IMG/VR virus record: IMGVR_UViG_3300045790_000556
Span: 1 to 20,239 of that record
Source of the DNA: a virus
Strand: one strand, 5' to 3'
Length of the DNA: 20,239 bases
In this document: piece by piece, positions 5,574 through 12,163 of the stretch
Numbering within the stretch: the first letter of the stretch is position 1
How the letters are laid out: every line of letters starts with the position of its first letter
The notes under the pieces: generated by a model
What the model saw: only the letters and a program-made list of their open reading frames with translations
Databases searched by the model: none
Told to the model about the DNA's origin: nothing
Position numbers and translations under genes: made by a program

Positions 5574-5923
5574 TATTTTGAATCTCCTTTTATAACTGGG
5601 TGTGAGCCATTGTGCATTTTATTCAGCCGCAAAATTTCTTGAGAATGAGCCTCAATAGTGGTCTCCATTCTTTCTAAAGAACGGTGGAGTTTCTCACGAT
5701 TTTCTGGAGCAAGTATAGTAGCTAATACGTTCACTTTGTTTGCGGAAACTTGAGTTGATATGTTGTTTTTTTCTAAACTGTCAAACAACTCACCAATGTG
5801 TTTTTGCATTTGTTTGGAGTCTTCTTCTAATTCTATGCATTTCTGCCGGGTAACTATGAATGAAGTTATTACGCTTATAAGCATTCCACCAAGTGTGATG
5901 AGCAGTCGTGCGTCTAACTCCAT
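5573..5923 (-). CDS. Membrane-anchored coiled-coil protein, candidate i-spanin-like (116 aa)
   Basis: The start at ATG 5923 comes two bases after the stop of the 106-residue gene. The open frame extends 13 codons more, but those overlap that gene. The protein has one N-terminal transmembrane helix (about 6-24, LLITLGGMLISVITSFIV) and then a long helical, charge-rich region with heptad character (KCIELEEDSKQMQKHIGELF... and NREKLHRSLERMETTIEAHS). This N-in helix with a coiled coil is the architecture of Rz-type inner-membrane spanins and of some accessory lysis proteins. It is next to the holin. No partner lipoprotein is visible, so spanin identity remains unproven. Confidence 0.75.
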   Translation of the reverse strand: MELDARLLITLGGMLISVITSFIVTRQKCIELEEDSKQMQKHIGELFDSLEKNNISTQVSANKVNVLATILAPENREKLHRSLERMETTIEAHSQEILRLNKMHNGSHPVIKGDSK

Positions 5924-5925
5924 TA

Positions 5926-6246
5926 CTAATCCGCCAGCCAAGCTTGTTGTTCTTCGCTCCACGACACGCTTATACCGTTATTGGGATGCGCCACTGGCGG
6001 CGTCCATTGATATGTTTCCGCGTCAAGGCTCCAGCTTGGGTAAAGTTTTGGTTCGTAAAAAACGTCGTTAACGCTGTCATAAGTATGCCCGGCACCAGCA
6101 TAATTTTTTCGGATTGATCCGTCTTCAGATGTCTCAACCCAAGTGCCACCAAAAAAGTTATTGCACCAAGCGGCGTCACGCCCTTCCTCGACAACGACGA
6201 CACGTTCGACAATATTGTTGTCATTTACTTCGGCAAAAAAACTCAT
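5926..6246 (-). CDS. Marine-phage tail-associated protein, unknown (106 aa)
   Basis: It starts MSFFAEVNDNNIVERVVVV and continues through FFGGTWVETSEDG, NYAGAGHTYD, FYEPKLYPSWSLD, YQWTPPVAHP and SWSEEQQAW. I recognise this string of aromatic, proline-rich motifs as a small protein found repeatedly in marine podoviruses and myoviruses next to tail or structural genes. Its function is not known to me. It is coupled to the glycine-rich adhesin gene by TGATG with a GGAG ribosome site 7 bases upstream. It could be a fibre-associated or virion surface protein. It has no signal or membrane segment. Confidence 0.85.
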   Translation of the reverse strand: MSFFAEVNDNNIVERVVVVEEGRDAAWCNNFFGGTWVETSEDGSIRKNYAGAGHTYDSVNDVFYEPKLYPSWSLDAETYQWTPPVAHPNNGISVSWSEEQQAWLAD

Positions 6247-7082
6247 CAGACATCTCCGGTGTTTGTCGATGGATAAAATCTACCAGTGCCAAAAATCACA
6301 CGCACCCCACCGGCAGAGCCAGCGCCACCGGGTGCTGAAAAGGCTCCTTGCGATGCTCCACCACCACCCCCAAATAAGCCGCCGGCACCGCCAGAGCGGT
6401 TGCTAGCAGTCGATGCGCCAGCGGACCCACCTGATCCACCAGCGCCGCCAACCGATGCACTTGTGCCACCAGCCCCGCTTGATCCTTCACCAAGTAATCC
6501 AACACCGCCTCCACCTGGACCTCCAAAGTTAGCACCTGAGTCTCCTCCAGCACCGCCACCACCACCGCCGCCTGACCCGTTTGAGCCGGTTGACGCCCGT
6601 GTCCCCGCCCCGCCAGCGCCCGAGTACCCTCCAGCACCACCGCCGCCAGGAAGCGGCGACCCCGACGAGCCAGCCGCACCACCATTTCCACCACCGTCAC
6701 CCGTTCCTGAACTGCCTCCGGCACCGCCGCTGCTGACATAAGTCCCGCCGTTGGCAACGCAATCCGACGCGAAGCTAGAAGCAGCCCCGTTAGACCCACT
6801 TCCGTTAGCGCCAGCAGCCCCGCCAGCGCCAACAGTTACTGTAATTGAGGCACCGGGTGTGGTGGAAATATTGTTTTTGAATCGAAGTTCACCACCGCCA
6901 CCAGCGCCTCGGGCTGCGCCACTTAGGGCTGATCCTCCCCCGCCCGCGCCGCCGCCGACACAGACAACGCAAACAGTAAGGACATCAGCGGGCACCGTAA
7001 ACGTGCCAGAGGCTGTGAAAACTTGCTGCCCAGCGGGGGCAAATGTACTCATCCCACCAACAGAAATCGGCATCAAACTCAT
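6246..7082 (-). CDS. Glycine-rich tail adhesin-like protein (278 aa)
   Basis: The first 45 residues include QVFTASGTFTVPADV and TVCVVCVGGGAGGGG, the standard opening of phage glycine-rich tail domains. The rest (about 45-258) is dominated by GGxGG, GAGG and SGGAGG repeats. It closes with GVRVIFGTGRFYPSTNTGDV, the typical C-terminal strand and tail of this domain. Such domains probably form polyglycine-II helix bundles, as in the distal adhesins of T-even relatives, and sit at or near the fibre tip to touch the host receptor. It overlaps the preceding gene by ATGA and follows a GAAGG ribosome site. The gene is very GC-rich, and its mirror frames are long but spurious. Confidence 0.88.
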   Translation of the reverse strand: MSLMPISVGGMSTFAPAGQQVFTASGTFTVPADVLTVCVVCVGGGAGGGGSALSGAARGAGGGGELRFKNNISTTPGASITVTVGAGGAAGANGSGSNGAASSFASDCVANGGTYVSSGGAGGSSGTGDGGGNGGAAGSSGSPLPGGGGAGGYSGAGGAGTRASTGSNGSGGGGGGGAGGDSGANFGGPGGGGVGLLGEGSSGAGGTSASVGGAGGSGGSAGASTASNRSGGAGGLFGGGGGASQGAFSAPGGAGSAGGVRVIFGTGRFYPSTNTGDV

Positions 7083-7531
7083 TGGAGTGCCTTCACTGTC
7101 AAACTAGAGAAGGTCGTACTCCCATCACTGTACCTACAGAGGAACAGGAAAAATTCGTGCCCGTCCGTGTTTGTCAGCGAGTCGCCGTCCACCAAATTAA
7201 AATTGCTCGTTGAAATTGTCCCTGCACTGGCGTTATTTTTTTGAAGCAGAACCATGGTGCAGTTTTTTGCGGGTGGTGCCAAAGTGTGAGCGCCCCCATT
7301 GACAAAATGCTGCATGTTCCCAGTATCAGGTGTCGGAGTGAAAGTTCCGCTAGCCTTAGTGCCAGAATCGACGGTCGCGCTGCTAAAACCAGCCGTCAAT
7401 TCGGAAGCCGTCAATTCGGAAGCCGCCAAAGCGCCTGTCAAAGTTCCGGTTGTCGTCAGGTTTTCATTGTCAAAACCCAGGGTGCCAGTGCTGGACGTGA
7501 TGGTTCCAGAGCCATTTACGGTTACGCTCAT
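7079..7531 (-). CDS. Fibre-associated beta-structured protein (150 aa)
   Basis: The start at ATG 7531 is 9 bases after a GGAG, four bases beyond the upstream stop. The frame's earlier ATG lies inside the upstream gene. It opens MSVTVNGSGTITSSTGTLGF, a style common in phage fibre proteins. The C-terminal half (about 75-150, with GNMQHFVNGGAHTLAPP, NFNLVDGDSL and a final strand SLTVKALQ) forms a beta domain of a type seen repeatedly in phage structural and decoration proteins. The middle carries a duplicated ASELT from a 15-base tandem repeat. It lies between two adhesin-type genes, so a tail-fibre component is likely. Confidence 0.78.
   Translation of the reverse strand: MSVTVNGSGTITSSTGTLGFDNENLTTTGTLTGALAASELTASELTAGFSSATVDSGTKASGTFTPTPDTGNMQHFVNGGAHTLAPPAKNCTMVLLQKNNASAGTISTSNFNLVDGDSLTNTDGHEFFLFLCRYSDGSTTFSSLTVKALQ
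7391..7425. repeat. 15-bp tandem repeat inside fibre gene
   Basis: The unit AGCCGTCAATTCGGA is repeated twice (7391-7405 and 7406-7420) with a partial third copy (to 7425). It keeps the frame and encodes the duplicated ASELT. The copies are identical, suggesting a recent slippage or duplication. Confidence 0.85.
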
Positions 7532-7535
7532 TTCT

Positions 7536-9095
7536 TTAACTCCATGACAATGCAACACCGTGGACTTGGATGTCTTTGGTGTTATGCGTTGTAATTTTAT
7601 AGACCAGTGAGCTTCCTGACGTGGAGGTCAGTGTTGTCTCCGCACACTCATAATATCGAGTTCCGGTTTGCCCCAAGGTTGATTTGAGAACTAGGGATAC
7701 TGAGGTATAGTTGGCACCTCCGTCCCGCGACACGAATCCTTTTAGGTCGGTGTTGATTGTGACGGTGCCTGTCTCGACTGTTTGAAAACCGAGGACAGTT
7801 TTGGTTGGCGCGGATGTGGCCGTGAAGGCGTTGGAGACGAGCGTCATATTGAGCGTGTTCGTTTCGAAGAATTCAATTTCCGCGAACGACATGACGCAAT
7901 TAGTGTTCGGCGTAATTCGCACCCAAACAAAACGAAAAGCCGTTTCTGTAAATCCGGTAAGTTTTGCCTGTTGTGCGGTTGAATCTGTCATCGCAGAAAC
8001 AACGGTGGCCAGCACTGTCCCATCACCCGAGTTTGATGGGGTTGTATTACTGCCCAGAACGTCAATCGTGACCGAACTGCCTGTGCCGTCGATATAGCCT
8101 TGATCGCTCGAGGCGTAGACCTTGACCCCTGTTATGGTCTTAGTGTTTCCAGACCCCCAATCTTTTCCGACGAACGCGCTCGCCGTGTTCGCGCCAGTAT
8201 TTGACGTGGCGGCGGCAGACATTGCTTGACTCGTCGTACCGTCAAACGCGGCAGCGAGACCACCGGCGAAGGTCATGTTGCCAATGTTTGCGGACCCTGA
8301 GTAATTTACTTCGGCCTGCGCCTTACCGGTATAAAAACCACCTCCGCCCGCCGTAAAGTTTTGATTAACAGAGGCATCGGCTGGAGCCGCAATTAGCACT
8401 TTAATTCCCAACTCTCGATCTGCGTGAAAGGTACTAGCGTCTGCGTATCCTGTTCCTGTAATCAGCCCGCCGGCTGGCTGACCCGCTGTACCTGCGGTGA
8501 GTCGATAAATCCCGAACATGGTTGTCGTGTTTCGGCTTATGACGATCCAGTACTCTGTCCCGGCGACAATGTTGAAGGATGATGGAAAATTTTCCGTGTG
8601 ATAAACGGTTGCTGCCCCGAGCGCGTACGCCGTGCTTGTTGTTAGGACTGCGTTGCTGTCCACTAACACCCCTGTGGGCGTTGTCGATCCGTCGCTCGTC
8701 TCAATCCGGTAGTCTACCCCAGCCGCCTGTGCAATTCCTGCGACGTTAAATTTTACGCCGGTTACTGTGCCAGATATTGATGCGGTAAATCTCTGAGCCA
8801 CGAAAGCTGAGTCGCTCCCGTGAGTATTTCCCGTCACCGCGCTGCCGCCCTCTTCCGACGCCGCAACACTATTTACGTCTGTCTCATCTGTGAGCGGATC
8901 GACGATTCCGTTGAGCAGGGTAATGCGGTCAGCGGCACTACCGAGGGCAATGTTGCGAAGGTCTCCCGATAGATCACCTGGCATATTGGTCAGGCTCGCG
9001 GCTGATCCGTTCGGAGCCAGGACATCGGTTCCAATAACAAGGCCAAGGTCTGCGCGTGTCGTGGTGAGATCGGCGGGGTTTAATCGTATTGTCAT
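7536..9095 (-). CDS. Tail fibre protein with carbohydrate-binding-like domains (519 aa)
   Basis: I place the start at the second ATG (9095), six bases after GGAG. The first ATG is three bases nearer and too close. The N terminus (TIRLNPADLTTTRADLGL) matches the pattern of the neighbouring 550-residue fibre and may be a shared attachment module. Residues about 98-230 form a beta sandwich with QRFTASISGTVTGVKFNV, like domains that recur in secreted carbohydrate-binding proteins. Residues about 283-412 resemble an F5/8-type (discoidin-like) galactose-binding domain: AAFDGTTSQA at the start, VKVYASSDQGY in the middle and SFAEIEFFE at the end. A last beta domain follows. It likely binds host surface sugars. 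Confidence 0.83.
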   Translation of the reverse strand: MTIRLNPADLTTTRADLGLVIGTDVLAPNGSAASLTNMPGDLSGDLRNIALGSAADRITLLNGIVDPLTDETDVNSVAASEEGGSAVTGNTHGSDSAFVAQRFTASISGTVTGVKFNVAGIAQAAGVDYRIETSDGSTTPTGVLVDSNAVLTTSTAYALGAATVYHTENFPSSFNIVAGTEYWIVISRNTTTMFGIYRLTAGTAGQPAGGLITGTGYADASTFHADRELGIKVLIAAPADASVNQNFTAGGGGFYTGKAQAEVNYSGSANIGNMTFAGGLAAAFDGTTSQAMSAAATSNTGANTASAFVGKDWGSGNTKTITGVKVYASSDQGYIDGTGSSVTIDVLGSNTTPSNSGDGTVLATVVSAMTDSTAQQAKLTGFTETAFRFVWVRITPNTNCVMSFAEIEFFETNTLNMTLVSNAFTATSAPTKTVLGFQTVETGTVTINTDLKGFVSRDGGANYTSVSLVLKSTLGQTGTRYYECAETTLTSTSGSSLVYKITTHNTKDIQVHGVALSWS

Positions 9096-9406
9096 CATTC
9101 GCTCCAGTGAGCGTCGTCAGACGCATCGAAATTGAGAATCTGTTCGTCGGACATCGAGCCGATTGACGCCTCGACCTCGTTCGATTTTGTGCGTATCGCT
9201 ACGACTTTTGCCCATTCGGTTTCCGCCGCTGACTTAGTGTCGCTGTTGCTCGAGGACATATCGGCTATAACATTTCGTTGTGTCCAATCAGGCATCAGCG
9301 CGAGGATGCGCCGTCCAGCTTCCGCTTTTACGCTGGGCGTCAGTATTTCTTGGGCATCAGCGGCGTCGATGTATATGACGGTCCCGTCAATTCGTTTGAT
9401 TGTCAT
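9095..9406 (-). CDS. Small fibre-assembly-chaperone-like protein (103 aa)
   Basis: A mostly helical, polar protein with RRILALMPDWTQRNVIAD (about 32-49) and a C-terminal stretch ETEWAKVVAIRTKSNEVEAS followed by FDASDDAHWSE. The second stretch resembles the helical C-terminal segment of tail-fibre-assembly (DUF4376-type) proteins, in which a W/R/S-rich helix and a final W occur. It lies between two large fibre genes and overlaps both (TGATG and ATGATG), as fibre chaperones often do. A good GAGGAG ribosome site precedes it. It may help fold the adjacent fibre, or it may be a minor structural part. I am moderately sure of the fibre-assembly relation. Confidence 0.65.
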   Translation of the reverse strand: MTIKRIDGTVIYIDAADAQEILTPSVKAEAGRRILALMPDWTQRNVIADMSSSNSDTKSAAETEWAKVVAIRTKSNEVEASIGSMSDEQILNFDASDDAHWSE

Positions 9407-11058
9407 CAGCCTTTCTCCTCGATGATTAATTGTGTCGAAGACACGGCCAGACCGGCAATTCCGAGCGAAGCGTTCGTCGTCTGTACACCTCCCGTGGCGC
9501 TTACATAATATGTTGTGCCGGCGGTAAGCCCCCCGCCCGTTGGGGTTGCCACCGCCCCTGGAAGTTGGACGGTGACAGCCGCGCCGTCCGCTGCCGCCGC
9601 GCTCGCGAACCCGAGGACTTTTGGTTTTGTAATGTTAGTTGTCGTGCGGGCAATCCTAACTGGGTATGATACTGACGGTCCCGTTTGCGGGCGGCTTCGC
9701 ACCAGAAACGCATCAACATCCGGCGAGTATGCGGCTGACAGTCCGTGATACGTCGGCACCGCAGCAATTTGAACTGGCCCCGTAATCACGAAGCTATCGC
9801 CAGTGGCGTTGGTTCCGGCTGTGACATCGACGACCCAGTAAGATAGGTTTGAACTGGACGCGACATTTCCGGCAAATAAGACGACCAAATTTGTACCAGG
9901 TATCGGGACGGTGACGCTAGAGACAACGGGCATGGTCGCATTGATTGTTTGGAGGCCCGATATGTTGAGGCCGCCACTCATGGACATCGACCGGAACTTC
10001 TGGCCGTCGAACCAATACGCACGATCCGTGTTCGCGTGATAAGGCCAATTCCCTTGGTACATAAATCCATCGGAATCTGACATTAAGATTTCCGCAGTTT
10101 CAGACCACGTTGCCGCGCCCCCTGATCCGCTTATAGGACCGTGCGAAACGGCGGCTCGGTAGTCGGTGCCGCCAAAATAAAAATGTGTTACAAACGCCAA
10201 CTGCTCTTGGACCGGGAACCACACCGCGCTTTCGTAATATGCGTAGCTTGCACCCCCGGTTGTAAATGGCATCGTTTGCTGACCGCCGGAAGATGCAAGC
10301 GTGTCAAGGCTAGCATCGCTTCCTTTTGTTATGTCCCAGAATCGACGGCTAACCGTTGATGGCGATGCTGCGTAGGTACTAACGATCATGTTGTCGTTAG
10401 GCCCCGCCCAGGAGGTCGAGCCATAAGGATAATTGCCACTAACGTTGTTGGTCAGCCCGTCAATATCAAGACCGAGCGACGAGCTATACGAGAAAGTGTT
10501 GATGGCCGGAGGATACGGGCTTGGTCCCTGATAATGTGCAATTGCCCGGTCTTGAGCTTCGGAATATCTTAACGAGTACGGCGTGCCACTCGACGCGTTT
10601 GTTGTCGGTGCTACCGTCTCCGTGATAGCCAGGTCTTGAGCCAGGTCTAAGACAATAGTCCGAAGCACATCACTGCCGCTAATCGTACTGCGATTAACCT
10701 GCAAAAATTTATTTGGGACAGTCATGTAACACATTCCGCCGACATCGGCGGCTGTCTCATTCGTTGGCGAGTAGCCAGTGCCAACGGCAGCTGTCACCAC
10801 CTCTCCCGAGCCTTCGGTCACAGTGCCGTTTGAGTTGAGGAGTACCACTTTTCCAGCGGCAATTGCGCCAGAGGCTGTCAGTGCGATTGATCCACCGCTT
10901 GGCGGGATATCGAGGACAGAACTGGGAAGTTTGTTGTTGCTCCCGACGACTGGGACAGTCCCGTTTGTAGTGCCTGTGTTGACTGCGGCAGCGGTTCCTA
11001 GTCCTAATCCTGTTCTAGTGGCGGCAAGGTCGTCCGGGTTGATTGTCCACGTACCCAT
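9406..11058 (-). CDS. Tail fibre / receptor-binding protein (550 aa)
   Basis: The N terminus (WTINPDDLAATRTGLGLGTA) is a short repeat-like segment typical of modular fibres and is shared in pattern with the 519-residue protein. After a linker, residues about 50-100 contain SIALTASGAIAAGKVVLL, seen in fibre proteins. Residues about 110-460 form a long beta-rich region with many W, Y and G positions (for example YQGNWPYHANTDRAYWFDG), possibly a propeller-like binding domain. The C terminus (LTAGTTYYVSATGGVQ... then STQLIIEEKG) is a common terminal beta module of phage fibres. The ribosome site AGGAA precedes ATG 11058, three bases after the gp17-like stop. I infer a receptor-binding role. Confidence 0.84.
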   Translation of the reverse strand: MGTWTINPDDLAATRTGLGLGTAAAVNTGTTNGTVPVVGSNNKLPSSVLDIPPSGGSIALTASGAIAAGKVVLLNSNGTVTEGSGEVVTAAVGTGYSPTNETAADVGGMCYMTVPNKFLQVNRSTISGSDVLRTIVLDLAQDLAITETVAPTTNASSGTPYSLRYSEAQDRAIAHYQGPSPYPPAINTFSYSSSLGLDIDGLTNNVSGNYPYGSTSWAGPNDNMIVSTYAASPSTVSRRFWDITKGSDASLDTLASSGGQQTMPFTTGGASYAYYESAVWFPVQEQLAFVTHFYFGGTDYRAAVSHGPISGSGGAATWSETAEILMSDSDGFMYQGNWPYHANTDRAYWFDGQKFRSMSMSGGLNISGLQTINATMPVVSSVTVPIPGTNLVVLFAGNVASSSNLSYWVVDVTAGTNATGDSFVITGPVQIAAVPTYHGLSAAYSPDVDAFLVRSRPQTGPSVSYPVRIARTTTNITKPKVLGFASAAAADGAAVTVQLPGAVATPTGGGLTAGTTYYVSATGGVQTTNASLGIAGLAVSSTQLIIEEKG

Positions 11059-11061
11059 TTT

Positions 11062-12162
11062 TTATGTTCCTATTACATGCCAAGTCGCGCCGGTCGAAAC
11101 CGTCACGCTTGAGCCGCTTGTTATTGTGATGGGGCCAGCGGACATTCCGTTTGATCCACTAGGTATTGTGAGGGCCGCATTACCGCTGATTTGATTTTTG
11201 TTTGTGCGGATGACGCTCTCCTCGTCAGTCCCGTTGCCGTCAAGGCCGGGACCACCACCACCAATGCCCGCCCATTCAGTGCCATTGTTTCCCTCAAATT
11301 TTACATCTGTTGAATTAAAACGAATAAAACCGGCTTGGGCGCTTCCGTCTCGTTGTGCCGTTGTACCAACCGGAAGCACTGCCGACCCAGTTGCTGACGT
11401 TTTAGTGACAACAGCGTCACCGCTAATCGCAGCGTCTTGCCAACTCGATCCATTAAAGATTTTAAGAACATTAGAGGTGGTGTTGAAATACTGATCGCCA
11501 GCCGACAGCGCGTCCCCGTCAGTGTCTGTCGAAGGGTCGCTAGAGAATGCGCCAAGATATACGTCTGTGAAATTATCCAACGCAAGTTCAGCCGCAGTCT
11601 TAGCTGTCTCAGCAGCTGTCTTAGCAGTTTCCGCTGCGGCCTGTGCGGTCTCTGCTGCTGTCTTATTTGCTGCGTTACTGGCCAAGACTGTTTCTACATG
11701 GGCTTTTGTCGCGACATCCTGGGCATCTACTGGATCAGCGGTGTTTCTAATTCGTTTTGAAAGCGCGTCCCAGTGACTAGTGCCGTCTAGTACAATAGAG
11801 TTTTCTGAGTCATCTGCTGATTCTTGTACTGCAAACAGTAACTGATTTGTATTAGTATTTAGGTCTGAAGCTTTAAGCGTAGAGCTATTACTGAATACTA
11901 CACTAGCAGTAGTTATGGGCGTAACTCGGGCCATTTTAATAGTAACGTTATTTGGATTAGATGAATCAGATGTTTTAACAATGCGAACCGTGGTTCCGCC
12001 CGTTAAAACAGTAGCCGTAAACAGTGATGCTCCGTCAGTGGTAACGACGCCACCTACATAAAACAATAAATGGCTTTCACTGATGTAAGAAAATGGGATT
12101 GAAAAAGTATTTGTGGACCCATCCACACTACTGGCGTTTATGGTATTAGATGCGTTAGCCAT
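11062..12162 (-). CDS. Tail fibre anchor, T7 gp17-like N-terminal domain (366 aa)
   Basis: The first about 150 residues (NTFSIPFSYISESHLLFYV, SSTLKASDLNTNTNQLLFAV, RIRNTADPVDAQDVATKAHV) match the T7 gp17 N-terminal domain, which attaches fibres to the tail at the tube/nozzle interface. A coiled coil follows at about 154-195 with three or more heptad-like copies of AAETAKT. Then comes a segment with LGAFSSDP, GDQYFNTTSNVLKIFNG and SSWQDAA, typical of marine fibres. It ends with a short beta tail (GSSVTVSTGATWHVIG). At 366 residues it is much shorter than T7 gp17 (553), so the receptor-binding part is probably carried by the next genes. An AGGAAA precedes the ATG. Confidence 0.93.
   Translation of the reverse strand: MANASNTINASSVDGSTNTFSIPFSYISESHLLFYVGGVVTTDGASLFTATVLTGGTTVRIVKTSDSSNPNNVTIKMARVTPITTASVVFSNSSTLKASDLNTNTNQLLFAVQESADDSENSIVLDGTSHWDALSKRIRNTADPVDAQDVATKAHVETVLASNAANKTAAETAQAAAETAKTAAETAKTAAELALDNFTDVYLGAFSSDPSTDTDGDALSAGDQYFNTTSNVLKIFNGSSWQDAAISGDAVVTKTSATGSAVLPVGTTAQRDGSAQAGFIRFNSTDVKFEGNNGTEWAGIGGGGPGLDGNGTDEESVIRTNKNQISGNAALTIPSGSNGMSAGPITITSGSSVTVSTGATWHVIGT
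11585..11660. repeat. Heptad-encoding tandem repeat in fibre anchor
   Basis: About three and a half imperfect 21-base units encode successive AAETAKT-type heptads. The units differ mainly in codon third positions, so the protein repeat is better kept than the DNA repeat. It forms the coiled-coil shaft of the fibre anchor. Confidence 0.7.
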
Positions 12163-12163
12163 T

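Noticed and set aside
6286-6741. Long proline-rich open frame on the plus strand
   Set aside because: It is the antisense mirror of the glycine-rich adhesin: GGN codons read as proline codons. No ribosome site and all neighbours are on the minus strand.
6296-6832. 178-codon alternative minus-strand frame within the glycine-rich gene
   Set aside because: It is an out-of-frame reading of the repeat-rich gene; the chosen frame has recognisable domain start and end motifs and coupled boundaries.
7079-11058. Diversity-generating retroelement variable region in the fibre genes
   Set aside because: I saw no reverse transcriptase, no template repeat and no near-duplicate 100-base segment in the window.
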